Below, piece after piece: positions 62,442 through 64,000 of a DNA stretch of 64,000 bases (positions are counted from its first letter, which is position 1; every line of letters begins with the position of its first letter). The notes under the pieces are model-generated. The model was not told the DNA's origin, did no database searches, and saw only the letters and a program-made list of their open reading frames with translations. A program made the translations under genes and the position numbers. The DNA is from Pseudoduganella danionis (GTDB lineage: Bacteria > Pseudomonadota > Gammaproteobacteria > Burkholderiales > Burkholderiaceae_D). The stretch lies in NCBI RefSeq assembly GCF_009720775.1, contig NZ_WNKW01000001.1, positions 806,001 to 870,000 of the forward strand, read 5' to 3'.

Positions 62442-63169
62442 CCGGGGTGCTGCTGGCGCTGGCCGGCATCATCATCGGCCAGTCGCTGGAAGGCGGCAAG
62501 CTGTCGTCGCTGTTCCAGCCGGCGGCTTTCGCCATCGTGGTGGTGGGCACGGTCGGTGCCGTGCTGCTGCAAAGCCGGTTTGCCAGCTTCAAGCGCGGCC
62601 TGCGCATGCTCAAGCTGGTGTTTGCGCCGCCGCCGGACACCCGGCTGGCACTGGCGCGCGAGATCAATGCCTGGAGCTTGTCGGCACGGCGCGATGGCTT
62701 GCTGTCGCTCGAGCGTTACATGCTGTCCTCGAAAGACCCGTTCATTACCAAGGGTTTGCGCCTGATCGTCGACGGCATCAATCCCGACAAGCTGCGCCAG
62801 ATCCTCGATGCCGAAATCACCGTGTATGAAACGGAAGAGCGGCTGGCCGTGCGCATCTGGGAATCGGCGGCCGGCTATTCGCCTACCATCGGCATTCTGG
62901 GCGCCGTGCTGGGCCTGATCCACGTGATGGAAAACCTCACTGATCCGAACAAGCTGGGTGCCGGTATCGCCGTGGCCTTCGTCTCCACCGTGTACGGCGT
63001 GGGACTGGCCAACTTGCTGTTCTACCCGATTGCCAACAAACTCAAGGCCGTGGTCACGCAAGCCGTGTTCCAGCAGGAGATTGCAGCGGCCGTGTTCTAC
63101 GATATCGCCACCGGCGACCATACCCGCGTGATCGACGAACGCGTGGCCACGCTGATGCAGGGGCGCTAG
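62423..63169 (+). CDS. Flagellar motor stator protein MotC (MotA-like)
   Basis: Stator subunit of 248 aa with four transmembrane helices (about 3-20, 30-48, 150-170 and 182-202), a large cytoplasmic loop, and the charged stator residues near REINAWSLSARRDG and LERYMLSSKDPF. The motif SAAGYSPTIGILGAVLGLIHVM is typical. GGGAGCGG precedes the ATG. It pairs with the motD gene 2 bases downstream. This second stator set (MotCD in Pseudomonas) usually accompanies polar flagella. Confidence 0.92.
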   Translation: MDWASVAGVLLALAGIIIGQSLEGGKLSSLFQPAAFAIVVVGTVGAVLLQSRFASFKRGLRMLKLVFAPPPDTRLALAREINAWSLSARRDGLLSLERYMLSSKDPFITKGLRLIVDGINPDKLRQILDAEITVYETEERLAVRIWESAAGYSPTIGILGAVLGLIHVMENLTDPNKLGAGIAVAFVSTVYGVGLANLLFYPIANKLKAVVTQAVFQQEIAAAVFYDIATGDHTRVIDERVATLMQGR

Positions 63170-63170
63170 C

Positions 63171-63944
63171 ATGCAATACCGGCGCGCCCGCAGGAAGTTC
63201 GATGACGAACCGGAAAACCACGAGCGCTGGCTGATTTCGTATGCCGACTTCATTACGCTGCTGTTTGCGTTCTTCGTGGTGATGTATGCGATCTCTTCGG
63301 TCAATATCGGCAAGTACCGCGTGTTCTCCGATGCGCTCGGCGATGCGTTCGGCGGTGCCGGCTCGGCCCAGTTGATCAATACGGAAGTGCCTAGCCTGCC
63401 GTTGCCGAATGTGGCCATCAAGCGTCGCGCTGATGCGGTGCGCAAGGAAAAAGAACACATGACCAAGCTGGCGCAGGATCTGCTGTCCACGCTGGCGCCG
63501 CTGGTTAAGGAAGGCAAGGTCAGGGTGACGCAGAACAGCCGTGGCGTGAGTGTGGAAATCAATGCCTCGGTACTGTTTGATCCCGGTGATGCGCGCCTGA
63601 CCACGGAATCCACCGAAGCGCTACGTGCCGTTGCGTCGCTGCTGCGTAACGATAGCCACAATGTGCAGGTGGAAGGGCATACCGATAACCAGCCTATCCG
63701 CAATGCGCTATTCCCATCTAACTGGGAACTATCGGCCGTACGTGCGAGCAGCGTGGTGCGGCTGTTTGTCGATGCCGGTGTGGGGGCGGAACGTTTGACG
63801 GCGGTAGGCTATAGTTCGAACGTGCCGGTGGCTTCCAATGATGATCCTATCGGGCGCGCGCGCAACCGCCGCGTGGCCGTGACCATCCTGTCCGGCATAC
63901 CGGAAACCATCACGGAAATTCCGACCGGCCTGCCGAATCAGTAA
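63171..63944 (+). CDS. Flagellar motor stator protein MotD (MotB-like, OmpA domain)
   Basis: Stator subunit of 257 aa. A single transmembrane helix carries the proton-carrying Asp in WLISYADFITLLFAFFVVMYA. The C-terminal OmpA-like peptidoglycan-binding domain includes VQVEGHTDNQPIRNALFPSNWELSAVRA and ARNRRVAVTI. It follows motC by one base and is closed by a terminator hairpin 31 bases after the stop. Confidence 0.94.
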   Translation: MQYRRARRKFDDEPENHERWLISYADFITLLFAFFVVMYAISSVNIGKYRVFSDALGDAFGGAGSAQLINTEVPSLPLPNVAIKRRADAVRKEKEHMTKLAQDLLSTLAPLVKEGKVRVTQNSRGVSVEINASVLFDPGDARLTTESTEALRAVASLLRNDSHNVQVEGHTDNQPIRNALFPSNWELSAVRASSVVRLFVDAGVGAERLTAVGYSSNVPVASNDDPIGRARNRRVAVTILSGIPETITEIPTGLPNQ

Positions 63945-63974
63945 GTTATAAAGTAAGCCGCAAAAACAGCAATG

Positions 63975-64000
63975 GCGACAGCGCAGAGATGCGCTGTCGC
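63975..64000 (+). terminator. Terminator hairpin after motD (window edge)
   Basis: Perfect 11-base inverted repeat (63975-63985 and 63990-64000) with a GAGA loop. Any T-run lies beyond the window, so termination cannot be confirmed. Confidence 0.6.

Overview
The window looks like chromosomal sequence from a betaproteobacterium of the family Oxalobacteraceae (near Janthinobacterium, Duganella or Massilia). This is inferred from the polar-flagellum gene order flhB-flhA-flhF-flhG-fliA-motC-motD, the rne / rluC / HAD hydrolase / Rieske / S49 peptidase neighbourhood, the ribF-ileS-lspA-coaBC-dut run, and an alpha-hydroxyketone quorum-sensing cassette of the Cqs/Lqs/Jqs type. The genus is not certain from sequence reading alone. 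No phage, complete insertion sequence, CRISPR array or rRNA was seen.

Layout. 1-4.3 kb: minus-strand housekeeping genes (NUDIX hydrolase, aat, bpt, pyrD, aldo/keto reductase cut by the window edge). 4.4 kb: initiator tRNA-fMet with its own promoter and terminator. 4.6-7.4 kb: an AT-richer pair, a Tle4-type type VI lipase effector with its Tli4-type immunity protein, and no other T6SS gene nearby. 7.5-12.2 kb: a TonB-dependent receptor divergent from a NarL-type two-component pair preceded by a sigma-54-like promoter. 12.2-18 kb: a membrane protein of unknown function, a 3-methyladenine glycosylase, an EamA transporter, XdhC, two exported small proteins or lipoproteins, and a PDZ/M48-like lipoprotein with a damaged zinc motif. 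18-24.2 kb: ribF-ileS-lspA-coaBC-dut. 24.3-28.3 kb: tonB-exbB-exbD-exbD-TPR energy-transduction operon. 28.7-33.5 kb: prkA-yeaH-spoVR stress operon. 33.9-37.5 kb: adenine/adenosine deaminase and an FtsX-like permease.

37.5-42.9 kb is the most interesting part. A sensor kinase and response regulator (minus strand) diverge from an alpha-hydroxyketone autoinducer synthase, a truncated haemoglobin and rmuC (plus strand). The short region between them carries two perfect FNR-type boxes (TTGAT-N4-ATCAA). This suggests, but does not prove, that cell-density signalling is tied to oxygen or NO status.

43-49.2 kb: a fused MobA-MoeA protein and moaA (molybdenum cofactor), then rne with a long leader. 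49.9-55.3 kb: rluC, a HAD phosphatase, a Rieske protein, an S49 peptidase, a gap that may encode a small RNA, rsuA and a fumarylacetoacetase-family enzyme. 55.4-64 kb: the flagellar export, placement and motor operon, interrupted by the remnant of an Rpn/DUF4351-type nuclease gene between flhA and flhF. Its FlhG homologue has lost the P-loop but keeps the FlhF-activating N-terminal helix.
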